Both the position numbers and the translations under genes were made by a program. From Endocalyx cinctus (lineage: Eukaryota > Ascomycota > Sordariomycetes > Amphisphaeriales > Apiosporaceae), in NCBI GenBank assembly GCA_001600455.1, contig BCKC01000009.1, forward strand, positions 806,001-870,000: a DNA stretch of 64,000 bases, given 5' to 3'. Below, one piece after another: positions 23,285 through 35,335 of this stretch (position 1 is the first letter of the stretch; each line of letters begins with the position of its first letter). A model generated the notes under the pieces. The model did not search any database. It was not told the DNA's origin and was given only the letters and a program-made list of their open reading frames with translations.

Positions 23285-24578
23285 GACGAAAGAGGCAATA
23301 AGCGTCGAGAGCTAAAAACCACAACAACACGCTAGAAAATTGAGAGTATCGAGATATCATGGATGGAACTTATTTACTCATTAATTTTACAGAGACGCAC
23401 ACTTCATTATATATATATCTACATATGTAATTCTTGAAGATAATGGTTACTACATGGTAAATACGAGGAACTTGAAACGTACCAGTTTATCCGAAGAAGT
23501 TCTCTCACCTGAAGTTAACGGGCTCTTGAGGATTTGCAACTACGGTTACACCATGACGGATAGACGACGGTCAATACAAAGATAAGTGCGCCGCTAGAAG
23601 CGGCTGAGTAGCTCATCTGGTTGCCGATTAATTGAATCTAGTAAATAAACTGAAACGACGATATCAATCTATTTTATTTATGCGCATTTGAACGGTGACT
23701 TGACATGAAAAAAAATGAAGGCTTGGCGGATGTACCCGTCCCCTGACAAGAGAAACTAATATAAGTAGTCGATGACCTTTTTTGAAGCTAAAGTAATAGT
23801 TCACTGATCTCTGAATATATAAGTAGGTACGCTCGGGAGCTTTCTGACATAATTTTTTTTTTCTTCTTTCACTCTTTTTCCTTTTCTCCTTTTTATCAAG
23901 AAATGGTTACTTAGCACTCCCATTGACTGAGGGAATTGACGTTATGTTAAGAATCTTAAGAAGGTAAACGGACGTGCTCAGTCTAAAAATAAAGTAAGTA
24001 TCAGTTCCCCTATCCTTAGTCATCAACGTATGAGTAATCACCTTATGTTTGGGTAGATATCCATAACCTTAGAAATAGCCTTAGACCCCGACAGCCCGAC
24101 AGTATATCTTTTTTTTTTTCCTTTCTTAAGGTCGTGTATACAGTCACTCTTAGCAGTCATGTAGTCGATCACTACATTGTCAGAGATGAAAAGATAAGAT
24201 TCAAAAGATCAAAATCAAGAGTAAGTAATTTAAGATACGAGTTATGAGTGGGGGCCAGGAAATGACATACAACCTGCACGGGCCAAAATTAGTACGTACG
24301 TAATCAATTTACGAGTAAATTCTCCACAGTCGTACGGATTACAAACTAACAAATCAGTGAGATAGCCTTATCTACTTGTTTTATCCCTGTTTCGTTCGTC
24401 CTCTAATTATCTGATCAGAGTTTTTTTTCTCTCTCGTTCATCATGAAGATAAATATAAAAGATTTAGAATAAATATAGAAATTATAGTTTGTTTTTATCT
24501 ATTCTTTAATTCTCTGTATATCGTGAAAGTTACATTGTTTTCCTCGTCAGCATCGCCCAAACGGCCACAAACGGCGAT
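23285..24578. other. Divergent intergenic region
   Basis: Shared upstream region of the CE4 gene (minus) and the amino-acid permease gene (plus). It is AT-rich, with a C/T-rich stretch at 23850-23900 and no coding frame. A tRNA-like D-arm near 23605-23630 has no matching T-arm and was not accepted. Confidence 0.5.
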
Positions 24579-26382
24579 ATGCCGAAACCTTCCGACGCTA
24601 GTCACGTGCGCGAGGATTCCGTCGAACCATCGCTTTACGGCACCTTCGGAGCCAATTCCCAAGATCCAAATTCATGGCAAGACGACGATGATTCCGCGTA
24701 TCGTAATAGCGATCTGATCACCGCCGAAGAAGGTCGCGATCTCAAGCGCGGTCTCGAGCAGCGCCACCTATCCATGCTCGGTATCGCCGGCGCCATCGGT
24801 ACTGGTTTGTTCCTGGGTCTTGGCGGCGCCGTCCAAGCAGGCGGACCGCTCGGCGCTCTTCTCGGGTATGCTACCGTCGGATTGATCGTATGCGCCGTCC
24901 AGTTTGCCCTGGGTGAGGTCTCGGCCCTCCTTCCCGTTACGGGTAGTTTCGTCCGTCACGCCGAGTTCCTCGTCGACCCAGCCTTAGGTTTCGCCGTCGG
25001 ATGGAACCTCGTATACGGTAACCTGCTGTCGATACCGTCCGAGATCACCGCCATCTGCGTTCTGTTCCAGTTCTGGACCGACCTGAACCCGTCCGTGTTC
25101 ATCGTCATCTTCATCGTCCTTACCGTCGCCGTCGGCTTCTCCTTCGTCCGCGTCTTCGGCGAGGTCGAGTTCTTCTTCGCGCTGCTCAAAATCTTCCTCG
25201 TCATATTCCTGATCATCCTCGGGCTCGTGATCGACCTCGGCGGGATCCCGGGCACGCCGCGGATCGGGTTCCGGTACTGGCAGGATCCCGGTCCGCTCGT
25301 CGAGAACATCGCGACCGGCAGCTGGGGCCGCTTCCTCGGTTACTGGAGCGTCATGACGAGCGCCGTCTTCTCCTTCGCCGGCGTCGAGTCCCTCGCCATG
25401 GCCGCGGCCGAGACGCAGAACCCGCGCAAGGCGATCCCGGCTGCGTGCAAGCGCGTCTTCATCCGCATCGTCGTCTTCTACATCCTCGCCATCCTCGTCG
25501 TCGGCATGCTCGTCGCCAGCAACGACCCCCGCCTCGACGACTCGTCCGGTCAGGCCGCTCAGAGCCCCTTCGTCATCGCCGCTTCGGCCGCCGGCATCCC
25601 CGCTATCCCGTCCGTCGTCAATGCCGTCGTCATCACGTCCGCCTGGTCAGCTTCGAACCAGAGCTTGCTCTCCGGTACCCGCGCCCTGTACGGTCTGGCT
25701 TTGAAGGGTCAGGCTCCCGCCTTCTTCCTTAAGACGACGTCGTGGGGTACGCCCTACAACTGTGTTATCCTGTTTACGATCTTCATGTTCTTGAGCTTTA
25801 TGAGCTTGTCCAACGGGGCTCTGACCGTCTTTTGGTGGCTTGTGGACTTGACTGCCGCCGGCGTGTTGGTCTCTTGGTCTGTCATTCTCTTGAATCACAT
25901 ACGATTACGGTTAGCCCTGAAGAAACAGGGGATACCAGGAACGCGACTCCCGTGGTACAATTCCTGGACACGTAAGTTATATGAGGGCCTTTTACTATTC
26001 CAATATCGGAAGTTCCAATCTAACCCTCAATCACAGCCTACTCGTCTTCAATTGCACTCGTCATGTGCCTCATAATACTTTTCACCGCTGGATTCGAGGT
26101 TTTCACGGAAGGAAACTGGGACCCTGAATCATTTGTATCGAGCTACCTGTAAGTCACATTCCTACGCACCTCTTGGTAACCATCCTTCTAACAAAGTTTT
26201 CTAGTGATATCCCACTTGTCATAATGGCATATGTTGCCTGGAAGTTTATAAGGAAAACGGAGATTGTCCCACTTAATAGTATAAATCTTGAGGAAGCACT
26301 CAGACAAGCTGAACAAGTTCCGGAGGAGGAACCAGTTAAGCGTAAAAACTGGGGATGGTTTATTAGCTGGATATGGGACTAA
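24579..26382 (+). CDS. Amino-acid permease, APC superfamily (fungal YAT type)
   Basis: Exons 24579-25971, 26037-26148 and 26205-26382 give 560 residues, normal for yeast-type amino-acid transporters. A polar N-terminal tail of about 55 residues ends in the family signature LKRGLEQRHLSMLGIAGAIGTGLFLG, where helix 1 begins. About 12 hydrophobic helices follow. Further family marks are PVTGSFVRHAEFLVDPALGFAVGWN (helix 3 region), FSFAGVESLAMAAAETQNPRKAIP, and WSASNQSLLSGTRALYGLALKGQAP. It should sit in the plasma membrane and import amino acids by proton symport. Substrate cannot be read from sequence. The third exon encodes a cytosolic tail rich in Glu and Lys. The third codon position is strongly G/C, as in the kinase and GH3 genes nearby. 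Confidence 0.93.
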
Positions 26383-26868
26383 GAATACCATGAAATGGGA
26401 CGATAAGTAGACTTTAGTTAGTCCAATAATAACGTTAAAGTAGATAGCGCTATGCGTGTCTACGTCTGGCATTTCAACAATGATTCCGACGATTTCACCG
26501 ACTGCCGAGGAAAGATAAGAGGGGTTGGAACCCTCCAGAAGTGGTGTTTTCATGTTCGAGTATCATAATACGAGTTCATTCCATGTCTCGTCGGAACATC
26601 CTTTGGTAGGAAACAAAAGGAATGCCTGAGACTAGGCTTTACCGTCCACATCACTTCTAGGGCTGGCATGGCTGCTTCACGATACATGGCTCCATAGTTA
26701 CAGAGATCGTGCTAATTCTGATTGAGCTGTATATAAAGATAGCTTTCATCCTAGACTTGACAGTAGACATCAATCAGTACAATACGTTCTTCACATATTA
26801 CCATCATTTTTTTTTACAACATTACTAGACAATATCACTGTCACTCAAGAATCCAACCTAAAAGAAAC
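26383..26868. other. Intergenic spacer and kinase-gene promoter
   Basis: Contains the permease 3' UTR and the upstream region of the gene at 26869, with a TATA box at 26732-26737. An antisense open frame at 26188-26553 overlaps permease exon 3 and is rejected. Confidence 0.5.
26732..26737 (+). promoter_or_regulatory. TATA box of the kinase gene
   Basis: TATAAA, 132 bp before the ATG at 26869, a usual distance in filamentous fungi. Confidence 0.5.
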
Positions 26869-27722
26869 ATGTTTCAAACACTCAGCTCATTCTTTCGCGC
26901 AACTAGTACGCCTTGGCTCAGACTAGCGTACTATGTCGCGACATGGCCAGCAGTCGTCGCTCGCTACTTGTATCTCCAACTGATCCACGGCCCAAATCCC
27001 ATGCGACCACTTACCTGGAAACCGAATCAAAAGACCGAACCCTTTATCGCCTTCATCCTCGGCCCCCCCGGCGTCGGGAAAGACACGCAATCGCGCCAAC
27101 TCCGCGCGCGCATCCCCGGGCTCACGCACCTCTCGTACGGCGACCTCATCCGGTTCGAAGCGACGAACCCGGGGTCCTGGGTCAGCAGTTTTCCGATGCG
27201 CCACGGCGCCGTCGGAAACCCGGTCCTGCCGCCGGACGAGTCGACCGCGCTGCTGCTGGGGCGGATCGACGCCGGCGCCGCGAGGGGCCAGATGATCTGG
27301 CTCGTCGACGGCTTCCCCCGCAGCGAGGCGCACGCCGAGGCTTGGTTTCGCCGGATGCGGACCCGGACCCCGCCGCGGTGCGCGCTCGTGCTGACCGGGT
27401 CGGGGGACGCGCTGGTGCGGCGCGTCCTCGGTCGCGCGAGTACTTCGGGCAGGCCGGACGATGCTAAGCCGGAGCTGGTAAGAGCGAGGGTGGAGAAGAA
27501 TATGGCCGAGCTGGAGGGGATGGTCGCCGCTTTGGATAGATATGGGGTCCCGATCGTGAGGATTGATGCTGATAGGAATGTGGAGAGGGTCACGAAAGAT
27601 ATTGTGAAGCATTTTGAGGTGAGTCACCTTTCAGGGCTGTTGCCCCTTTATTTCGGTATTATCTAACTTACATAACTTTTTAGGGCGCTTTGAACCAGTG
27701 GAAGCTCGAGAATGCCGACTAA
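26869..27722 (+). CDS. Adenylate/UMP-CMP-kinase-family protein with N-terminal hydrophobic anchor
   Basis: Exons 26869-27618 and 27684-27722 give 262 residues; the intron is 65 nt. The P-loop GPPGVGKDTQ (about residue 64) follows FIAFIL. The NMP-binding region has LSYGDLIR. The core motif WLVDGFPRS and a short LID of the UMP/CMP-kinase style (R...LGR..SGRPDD...R) are all present, with R.EKN and a final D-A-D strand. The reaction would be phosphoryl transfer from ATP to an NMP. The P-loop has D where most members have G (GKGT to GKDT). Residues 16-38 (LRLAYYVATWPAVVARYLYLQL) are hydrophobic, about 60 residues precede the P-loop, and the chain is longer than a typical UMP/CMP kinase, so membrane or organelle association is possible. 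Specificity is uncertain. Confidence 0.87.
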
Positions 27723-28635
27723 TCTGCGAGCTAGAAGGGTGGATCAGGAACGCTGCTGTATTGTGTATTATTTTTCCCTCCAAAGCAGGCGTTGATGGAG
27801 TTTTCTGCACGTAAAAAGCTGTGAATTATCGAATTAAATCTATAATTGAGTTTTTAATGAAAATCAAGATTCATCTCTACTTCTTAGATAAATTGCACTT
27901 GCATGATATGACTTTCACTTATTGATGAATGTCATTCGTCAGTGATGTCTTTCCCACGGCCACGTGCACATGATCACCACCACTGGATTCGGGATAAATT
28001 GAATCGATATACCAAAACTCGGGTCAGATCATCTAAAGGAGAGGTACAATGACATAAACTATAAAACAGTACCATTTCAGCCTCGCTGCCCCGGTGGCAA
28101 GAGCACGCGCGCATAAGACGATAGAGACAAGTTTTTATTAATCTATGATCTAAGTCATCCAATTTCGCACACCTCATATGTCTCGTCTCAGGCTGATCTG
28201 CATCATGCAGAACACTGCTACCTATTCGTGGAAGATCCCTGACGACTTCTATCCCCCCTCAAGAGCTTGGCTTTAGGTACTGGGTTCCCATATTTAGGCG
28301 CGGGGAAGGATAACCTCCATTAAGGCGGAGAAGATTACCCCTGCAGATATACAATAAATATTACCCTAACGGCAAAGACGGCTCGGAAGCAGACAAACGG
28401 TCTTTGCCAATCTTTTTTGAACCCTGATTTTCTTTTCGTTCCGTCATCTCGAGAAACAATAGGCGAGAGAGATCATAACGACTTAATAGCTTAGACATAA
28501 TATAGACCAATAACCAGATTCGGTTTCTCCCTATTTCGTCAGACCGAGGATCTGCCGAAAAGCCAAGATGGGACGAGAGTAGAAGTGATGAGGTCAATAT
28601 ACCCCAAGCACGGAAGTAGGACAGGGATGTTCCTT
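27723..28635. other. Intergenic region
   Basis: No gene is seen. It holds the 3' UTR of the kinase gene and AT-rich DNA. A possible terminal exon relic on the minus strand follows at 28636-28768. Confidence 0.45.
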
Positions 28636-28768
28636 TCAATCTTCGCCTTCCCGCGAAACCGCTTCCTCCTCCGTGGGATTACCAGATCCGGCATTTTCTG
28701 ATCGATCCATCTCATAAGCCAAGACATTATGTTTGGGAGCTATGGAAACAGGACACACGAGCGGGGGT
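28636..28768 (-). pseudogene. Possible terminal-exon relic
   Basis: After an acceptor-like ATTAG on the minus strand, a 43-residue frame runs PPLVCPVSIAPKHNVLAYEM, then DRSENAGSGNPTEEEAVSRE, and ends GED at TGA 28636. The acidic, low-complexity ending looks like a genuine C-terminus. No upstream exon fits, because the GH3 gene begins at 28955 on the other strand. It overlaps nothing else. It may be a remnant or chance. Confidence 0.25.
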
Positions 28769-28811
28769 CTAATTTTTACGTGATTAAAAGCTATTAGTGT
28801 TGCTATGTCCG

Positions 28812-28819
28812 TATAAAAG
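28812..28819 (+). promoter_or_regulatory. TATA box of the GH3 gene
   Basis: TATAAAAG, 136 bp before the ATG at 28955. Confidence 0.5.
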
Positions 28820-28954
28820 CTATAAAGATGTTCTCAAATTCGGAAGGAGCTAGCTTCTTTAATAGTGATATGATGCGCTGAGGTCCAGGACAGAATATTG
28901 TAAGATTTTTAACTTCGAAGTATTTTTTCTACCGTCTCGAAGCTAGAATTAAAT

Positions 28955-31232
28955 ATGCGATCTGAAATTATCACGGCTATCCTGTCTGCGGCGGCAGCCG
29001 TCCAGGCAGTTCCCAATAAAGAATCATCATCAAAAATCAACAAGCGTGAAGTTATTGGCTGGGATGAAGCGTACACAAAAGCCGAAGCGGCAGTAGCCAA
29101 GCTCTCCGATAGCGACAAAATTAACATCGTAACAGGCGTGGGTTGGGACAAAGGTCCCTGCGTCGGTAACACGCCAGCCATTAGCTCCATAGGATATCCT
29201 CAATTATGTCTGCAAGACGGTCCCCTGGGCGTCCGCTTCGGAGGTAGCGTCAACGCCTTCACGCCAGGAATCCAGGCCGCCTCGACGTGGGATCGCGCTT
29301 TGATAAGAGAACGGGGTCAATTCATGGCCGAAGAGACGAAAGGCCTCGGCATCCACGTCCTGCTCGGACCCGTCGCGGGGCCGCTGGGAAGGATACCGAC
29401 CGGAGGACGTAACTGGGAAGGATTCGGCGCGGACCCGTACCTCCAGGGAATCGCGATGGCGGAGACGATCGAGGGTATGCAGGAGGTGGGCGTGCAGGCG
29501 ACGGCGAAGCACTTCATCCTCAACGAGCAGGAGCTCAACCGCGAGACGATGAGCTCCACGGTAGACGACCGGTCCATGCACGAGCTGTACCTCTGGCCGT
29601 TCGCCGACGCCGTGCACGCGAACGCGGCCGCGTTCATGTGCTCTTACAACAAGATTAACGGCACGTGGGCGTGCGAGAACGAGTATGTCATGGACACGCT
29701 CCTCAAGCAAGAGCTTGGCTTCAAGGGTTACGTCATGACCGACTGGAACGCCCAGCACAGCACCGAAGACTCGGCCAACGCCGGTCTCGACATGACCATG
29801 CCGGGTAGCGACTTCAACGGCGACTCGATCTTCTGGGGATCCGCGCTGTCGCAAGCCGTGAACAGCGGAAGCGTGCCGGGGGACCGCATCGACGACATGG
29901 TGACCCGCATCCTGGCCGCGTGGTACCTCGTCGGCCAGGACTCGAGCTACCCGAGCGTCAACCTCAACGCGAACGTGCAAGGGGACCACAAGACGAACGT
30001 GCGCGCCGTCGCGCGGGACGGCATCGTCCTCCTCAAGAACGAAGGGAACATCCTGCCGCTCCAGGCGCCCTCCAAGATCGGCCTCGTCGGTTCCGCCGTC
30101 TCCGTCAACCCCTCCGGAATGAACGCCTGCACCGACCGAGGATGTAACACCGGCGCTCTCGGCATGGGCTGGGGCTCCGGAACCGCCGATTACCCGTACT
30201 TCAGCGCGCCCGACGAGGCGATCAGGACGCGAGCCCAGGCCGACGGCACCCAAGTTTCCGTTTCGGCGTCGGACCAGACCGGTGCGGTGGGATCGGCCGT
30301 CAACGGTGCCGACGTCGCTATCGTGGTCATCACGGCCGACAGCGGTGAGGGATATATCACGGTCGAGAACAACGTGGGCGATCGGATCAACCTCGACCCG
30401 TGGCACAACGGAAACGAGCTGGTAAAGGCGGTGGCGGCGGCCAACGAGAACGTCGTCGTCGTCGTGCACTCGGTCGGACCTATCATTCTCGAGGATATCC
30501 TGGCCGAGGCCAACGTCAAGGCTATCGTGTGGGCGGGTCTGCCGTCGCAGGAGAACGGAAACGCGCTTGTCGACGTACTCTATGGCGACGCGAACCCTTC
30601 GGGTAAGCTGCCGTACACTATCGCTCAGGATGCGTCTGATTACGGCACGGCCGTGTCGAGTAGCGACGACCAGTTTACCGAGGGTTTGTACGTCGATTAC
30701 CGCAAGTTCGACAACGACGGAATCGAGCCGCGATACGAGTTCGGCTTTGGATTATGTAAGTATCTTCTCGCTTTTGTCAGTCGGGTGAAGATGGACAAAG
30801 AATAGTTCACTAACAAGGATTCTAGCATACACGAACTTCACCTACTCCGACATCTTCGTAGACAACCAGCCGACGTCCGGACCCGCCACGGGCGACACCA
30901 TCCCAGGCGGTCGCTCGGACTTGTGGGACATCGTGATGACGGTGACGGCGACGATCACCAACTCGGGCACGGTCGACGGAGCCGAAGTAGCCCAGCTATA
31001 CGTAGGATACCCCGAGTCGGCGAACGCACCGCCAAAGCAGCTTCGTGGATTCGAGAAGATTAGTCTCGCCGCCGGAGAAGCTGCGAACGTCTCGTTTGAG
31101 CTTCGGAGACGTGATCTCAGCGTCTGGGACACGACGGAACAGAACTGGGTCGTACCCACTGGTGATTTCGTTATGAACGTGGGTGCGAGCAGCAGGGATA
31201 TCCGTTTGAACGGTACTGCTACTGTTGTATGA
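28955..31232 (+). CDS. Secreted GH3 beta-glucosidase
   Basis: Exons 28955-30755 and 30826-31232 give 735 residues; the 70-nt intron ends in ATTCTAG. Residues 1-18 form a signal peptide, followed by a dibasic KR near residue 31 that could be a Kex2 site. The N-terminal (beta/alpha)8 domain has LCLQDGPLGVRF, the K-H-F-x-x-N-E-Q-E motif (KHFILNEQELNRE), and the nucleophile motif MTDW with D263. The middle alpha/beta sandwich has GIVLLKNEGNILPL and the C-terminal part has a fibronectin-III-like domain (TNSGTVDGAEVAQLYVG, LRGFEKISLAAGE). The enzyme should hydrolyse terminal non-reducing beta-D-glucosyl residues of cello-oligosaccharides outside the cell. Length and domain order are standard for fungal GH3 enzymes. 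Confidence 0.96.
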
Positions 31233-31909
31233 GTTTATGATCAATGAGAACAAAGAAAATTCAATTATGTCAAGTTAGTCAGAATAGCATAATAGAAAAA
31301 CATTTTATGCGTTTTTAATGATTTTCTGAAACTTTCTTAAACTTAGAGCTACTGAACCGGCCGACCGGAATAACTGACAATCCAAGTTCCGAAACACTTA
31401 TATCTACTTCTTTCTATATTTACTTACATATAAAGAAAAGCTTTTGATGAGTATTCATAGTGACAGTTTACTACGTAATTTGCACGGCATGCCTACGACC
31501 ACTCGGGTACTCCAGCGGGATACATTTAGACAAAGCGGAGGCTTCCGCCTTGTAAATAGAGTAAAAAACTTAATAGTTAGTATAGTAGTTATTCGGCTTT
31601 TAAACTATACTATTGCTTTACCACTCAGTCCCGTCTACGCAAATGCGTTATCCTAGACTCCAACGTATCCCGCCCCCTTAGGCCTTTATTTAGCTAGCCT
31701 GAGAAGAGCAACCACAAATCAAGATTTAAACCAATATTGACACCAGACCTTTCGCTTTCCTATATACATTGCCAAATACATATATCCAAAACCCATCCTC
31801 GATTATACCAAAGAACTCCAACCATCTAGATGCCAAAACCACCGGTACGATCGTCAGGGACGCCCACTAGATACACCCAAGATATGTGCGTTAGCCGATA
31901 TAATATAGG
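31233..31909. other. Convergent intergenic spacer
   Basis: Spacer between two converging genes. A 70-residue plus frame at 31444-31656 has no support. Nothing else is visible. Confidence 0.5.
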
Positions 31910-34052
31910 CTACGTTCTATTTGAATGGATGTCTCTCATGTAGCTGTGGACCTTAATTTTGGTGCCGTCTTGGTACTGAGCATCGAGCGATACGCAGTAC
32001 GAAGCGATTTTCCAAGTTCCACCGTACATGAACCTCCTATTCAAATCCGTATCCTGGGGATTATGGGGGTTCTGGGGCTTCGACGATCGGGGGTCGGGGA
32101 CGGAGCCGTTCTCTTCGACAGTGGCATCCTTCCTGGTGCTGGAAGAAGCCCCCTCGAGAAGTGCAGGGCCACTGATATTATCTCGCGGTCGCGAAATGTT
32201 CTGTCTCCCAGTGGCCTGCTTGCCTCGGAACTTGTCGGTGAGGTCTTCGGCGTTTATGACCTCCCGTCCGTTCTCGATGGTTAGGTCTATCTGGTCGTTG
32301 GAAACGCCGCCGGAGCTTGAGGATGCCCTGACCGTTCTCGCGGCTCCCACCTTCGTTGGCGCTGTGGCCGGACCAGGCACTCTAACGTTTTCGAAAAGTG
32401 CGGGTGGGACAGATAGTGGAAATTGTTGTGTCTGATTTATATTTATACCAGGTCCTCTTGGGTCTTGGAAGATCGCTGGTGGGATAGGCAATGTATATTG
32501 TGGAGTGCCGGCTATATTTATACTAGGCGCTCTAGTGTTTGCAAGGCCTGCTGGTGGCATAGGTGCTCTTGATTGTGGAATGCTGGTCATATTTGTACTA
32601 ATACTTCTAGCAATGTTGTTCATATTATGGAAACCCATCATACCCGGAGAGCTAGTCAGGTGAGGAGTACCAGTCGTAGAAGGAGTACTAGCTATACCAG
32701 GAGTTTGCATTTGAACGTGCTGTTGCGTCACAAATGGATTTCTCATCATAATCGGATTTATCATCCCTCCCGGTCCCAAAACCGTAAGTGGGCTAGCTGC
32801 ATTCGGTGTTGTAGTCACTCCAGTGATTGCAGATTGCATAGGAGTACTAGGTTGTGACACCGTAGCCTTTCCTGGAGTGCCAAACATGCTGGGGTTATCA
32901 GGGGTGTTCATAGGTGCTATCGAACCGGTAAAATTAAAGACACTAGTAGACCCATAGTTAGGTAAGGTTCTCATCGTACTGATAGCTCTAGGATTCGGAG
33001 GAGATCCTTGCCCAGCTGAAGAAGTGTAACTAGGGAGAGATCCATAGTTAGGGACAGCAGAGTCTCTACCGACGGCAGCAAAGGGGCTTCCAGAGGTACT
33101 GGGGGACATGGTGCCGGGGTTATTGCTGCCACGAGACTTTTTGACAGAGGGAACTCGTGAAGACTCTGAAGCATCACCAAATACCTTGGGATGAGATCTA
33201 GCCATGAGCTTTAGGGCACTAGCGTTGGCGTGTTGAGGAGAGTCGTAAACACTAAGGTCAACGATTGCATCGTTAACTTGATGTACCAACACGAAGACGC
33301 AGGCGGGTTGTTGGCGATCTTTCTTGTCATCCCAGAGTTTTTCTTGCGCTCCCAGTACACGACCTAATGCAGCCGGATAATGCCTTTGCCGAATCGGGAT
33401 GTCGTGATTGGCTGTGGCTGAGTTCGCATGAAGGGTCAACCCTTTACCACTCTGCTGTGTACCGTTACTCTGAGCACCGACAGTGATGCCATCATCCGCA
33501 TTGTTGATCGCTTTTTGTTTATTCTTCGGACTTCTTTTTTGATAGTTAGTTTTAGGTTCTTCTTTTCTTTTTACTAACTTTAGGCTATATGTTCACTTAC
33601 AGCTCAAGACCTGAAGAACCAGACATATCAACGGGAGTACTAGGACTACCAGAAACAGGCTGGACGGGGTTTTGGGACTGGGATCGGTTCGGGTGGGTAG
33701 AGCTGGTTCGACGCGCTATGGAAATAATTAGTACCCTATTATTTCGATTTCAATAACTAAGTTGTTAGATAAACTCACTGCTATTTACTTGACGTCTAAT
33801 TTCAGCCAGACGGGGGTCTCCACGAGCAAGTGGACGCCCGTACTTAACCAGCTGTTCATAGAGCCCTTTATTCAGATGCCAGTACGCACCGCGTTCTATA
33901 CCGACTTGGCCTCCGCTTTCCGGGCCGACACGAGAAACCGGGCTAGGTGAGGGATGTGCTTCCTCACTAACATCCACATCATCATTGATTCGGCGACGCT
34001 TCGATGAAACGGTGCCGCGATCGGGAGGAATAGGTGACTGACTGGAAGACAT
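31910..34052 (-). CDS. Disordered S/T/P/Q-rich protein, function unknown
   Basis: Minus-strand exons 34052-33779, 33715-33601 and 33533-31910 give 670 residues. The start is the ATG of MSSSQSPIPPD, because the open frame upstream has only GTG. Intron 1 ends in CCATAG. Intron 2 (67 nt) has an ACTAAC branch site and a tandem AAGAAG acceptor, so forms with or without one Ser are possible. Residues 10-95 contain a basic KRRR stretch and a folded-looking segment (YWHLNKGLYEQLVKYGRPLA, RLAEIRRQV). Residues 230-500 hold low-complexity sequence with a near-duplicate unit: INIAGTPQYTLPIPPAIFQDP and ININQTQQFPLSVPPALFEN. The C-terminus is again ordered (YGGTWKIASYCVSLD). I recognise no family; a nuclear role is only a guess. 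Confidence 0.75.
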
Positions 34053-35335
34053 CTTGGATTTGCAAGTCACTGGTGAAAAATGGGATAATGTGTGGTTTGT
34101 GTATTTTCAATGAAGAACAATACGTATATGTAGAAAATAGTTATGTGTTAAGGAAGGGAGAAACAGAGTGAGTTGTGAAGCAAATTCAGCAAAGAGAATA
34201 GCTTATACAAGATTCGCAAGTGATGAATTAATCAATTGTTTTGGGTTGAGAAAAGGGTGGTAGATGAGAAAAGAGCAGAACAAGGAAATATACTTTAAGG
34301 GTACAAATCTTTAGGTGGGAAGTTTCTATAATTAGGAGACAAAGTACCAATGTATACACTATAAGAAGGAAAAGAATAGAATAAAATAATGATATTAGTT
34401 AATAAACCAGTAGTCAATGATCTCTCTAAGCAGTGAATCCGTCGCCAGCACAGCAACCACCTAATAGCACAGTAACTATTGGTCGATGCATCCGATTCTA
34501 GAGGTAAAGTGATTGGTATTAAGAACAATCACGTGTTGTATGCAAATTGAAAAGTAAAATTCATTTACCATGCTTACTCGATGAAGTAAATAGTTCGCTC
34601 ATCTTCTCGACTTTTCTTTTCTTTTCTTTATTTAATTAATATATAAATGTGAACGTGGTGATGAAAGTACTGGCCTAGAGGAGGTGAATAAAAGGTATTT
34701 GAACGATTATCATACCCACGTGAAGGGGTACGGGGTAATGGCCAATTGTCCACCTTGGCCTTGACTTCAAGGGCATACATCTTCATCAAGATGATCCAAG
34801 AAAGAATTGTCTTATAACAGGCACCAGGTAATAAGTCTGATTTTATCTGTATAATTACTGTTAAAATACCATTATGTAAACTCTGCCCTAGGCCAGTACC
34901 TGTTTACTAGCCACATAGTTAAACGTACAGAATAATAGGAAAATAACAGCTCCTATTTTGGTATTATCTTGAAACAATTACAGTAAACATTGCTTCCTAA
35001 AAAGGTATATGACAAAGGCATTGCATACCTGAAGCCTTTGTTTCTATTCTATCCTTAACTAGATTTAACCAGAGAGCTTCACGTTCTTATATACTCTGTA
35101 AGCCTACAGCTATTAGTTCCATGAGTTTGATTTCCATATTTACTATCACCATACAGTTTTACTCCACCCGGTTGGTTAATTTACAATCAGTGAAGTTTGA
35201 TAAATTTCTTGAAATGGAGTCATCCTCATTTTAGTATGACTAATATAGATAAGATTTTGGGAGTGCGATCAAGGGATCATAGGTAGAAGTCACAATTATA
35301 CAGTTTGTCTTATTGTATATCAAACCCTAAATCAA
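34053..35335. other. Intergenic region
   Basis: AT-rich, with no coding frame that can be supported. The part near 34053 is the upstream region of the preceding gene, and the part near 35335 is the 3' side of the ankyrin gene. Confidence 0.5.

Noticed and set aside
23600..23640. D-arm-like TAGCTCATCTGGT in the CE4/permease spacer
   Set aside because: No T-arm or acceptor stem follows.
26923..27627. 234- and 188-residue antisense frames over the kinase gene
   Set aside because: Shadows of the G/C-biased kinase exon; no motif of their own.
29204..30469. 421-residue antisense open frame over the GH3 gene
   Set aside because: It is a shadow caused by G/C-rich third codon positions of the beta-glucosidase.
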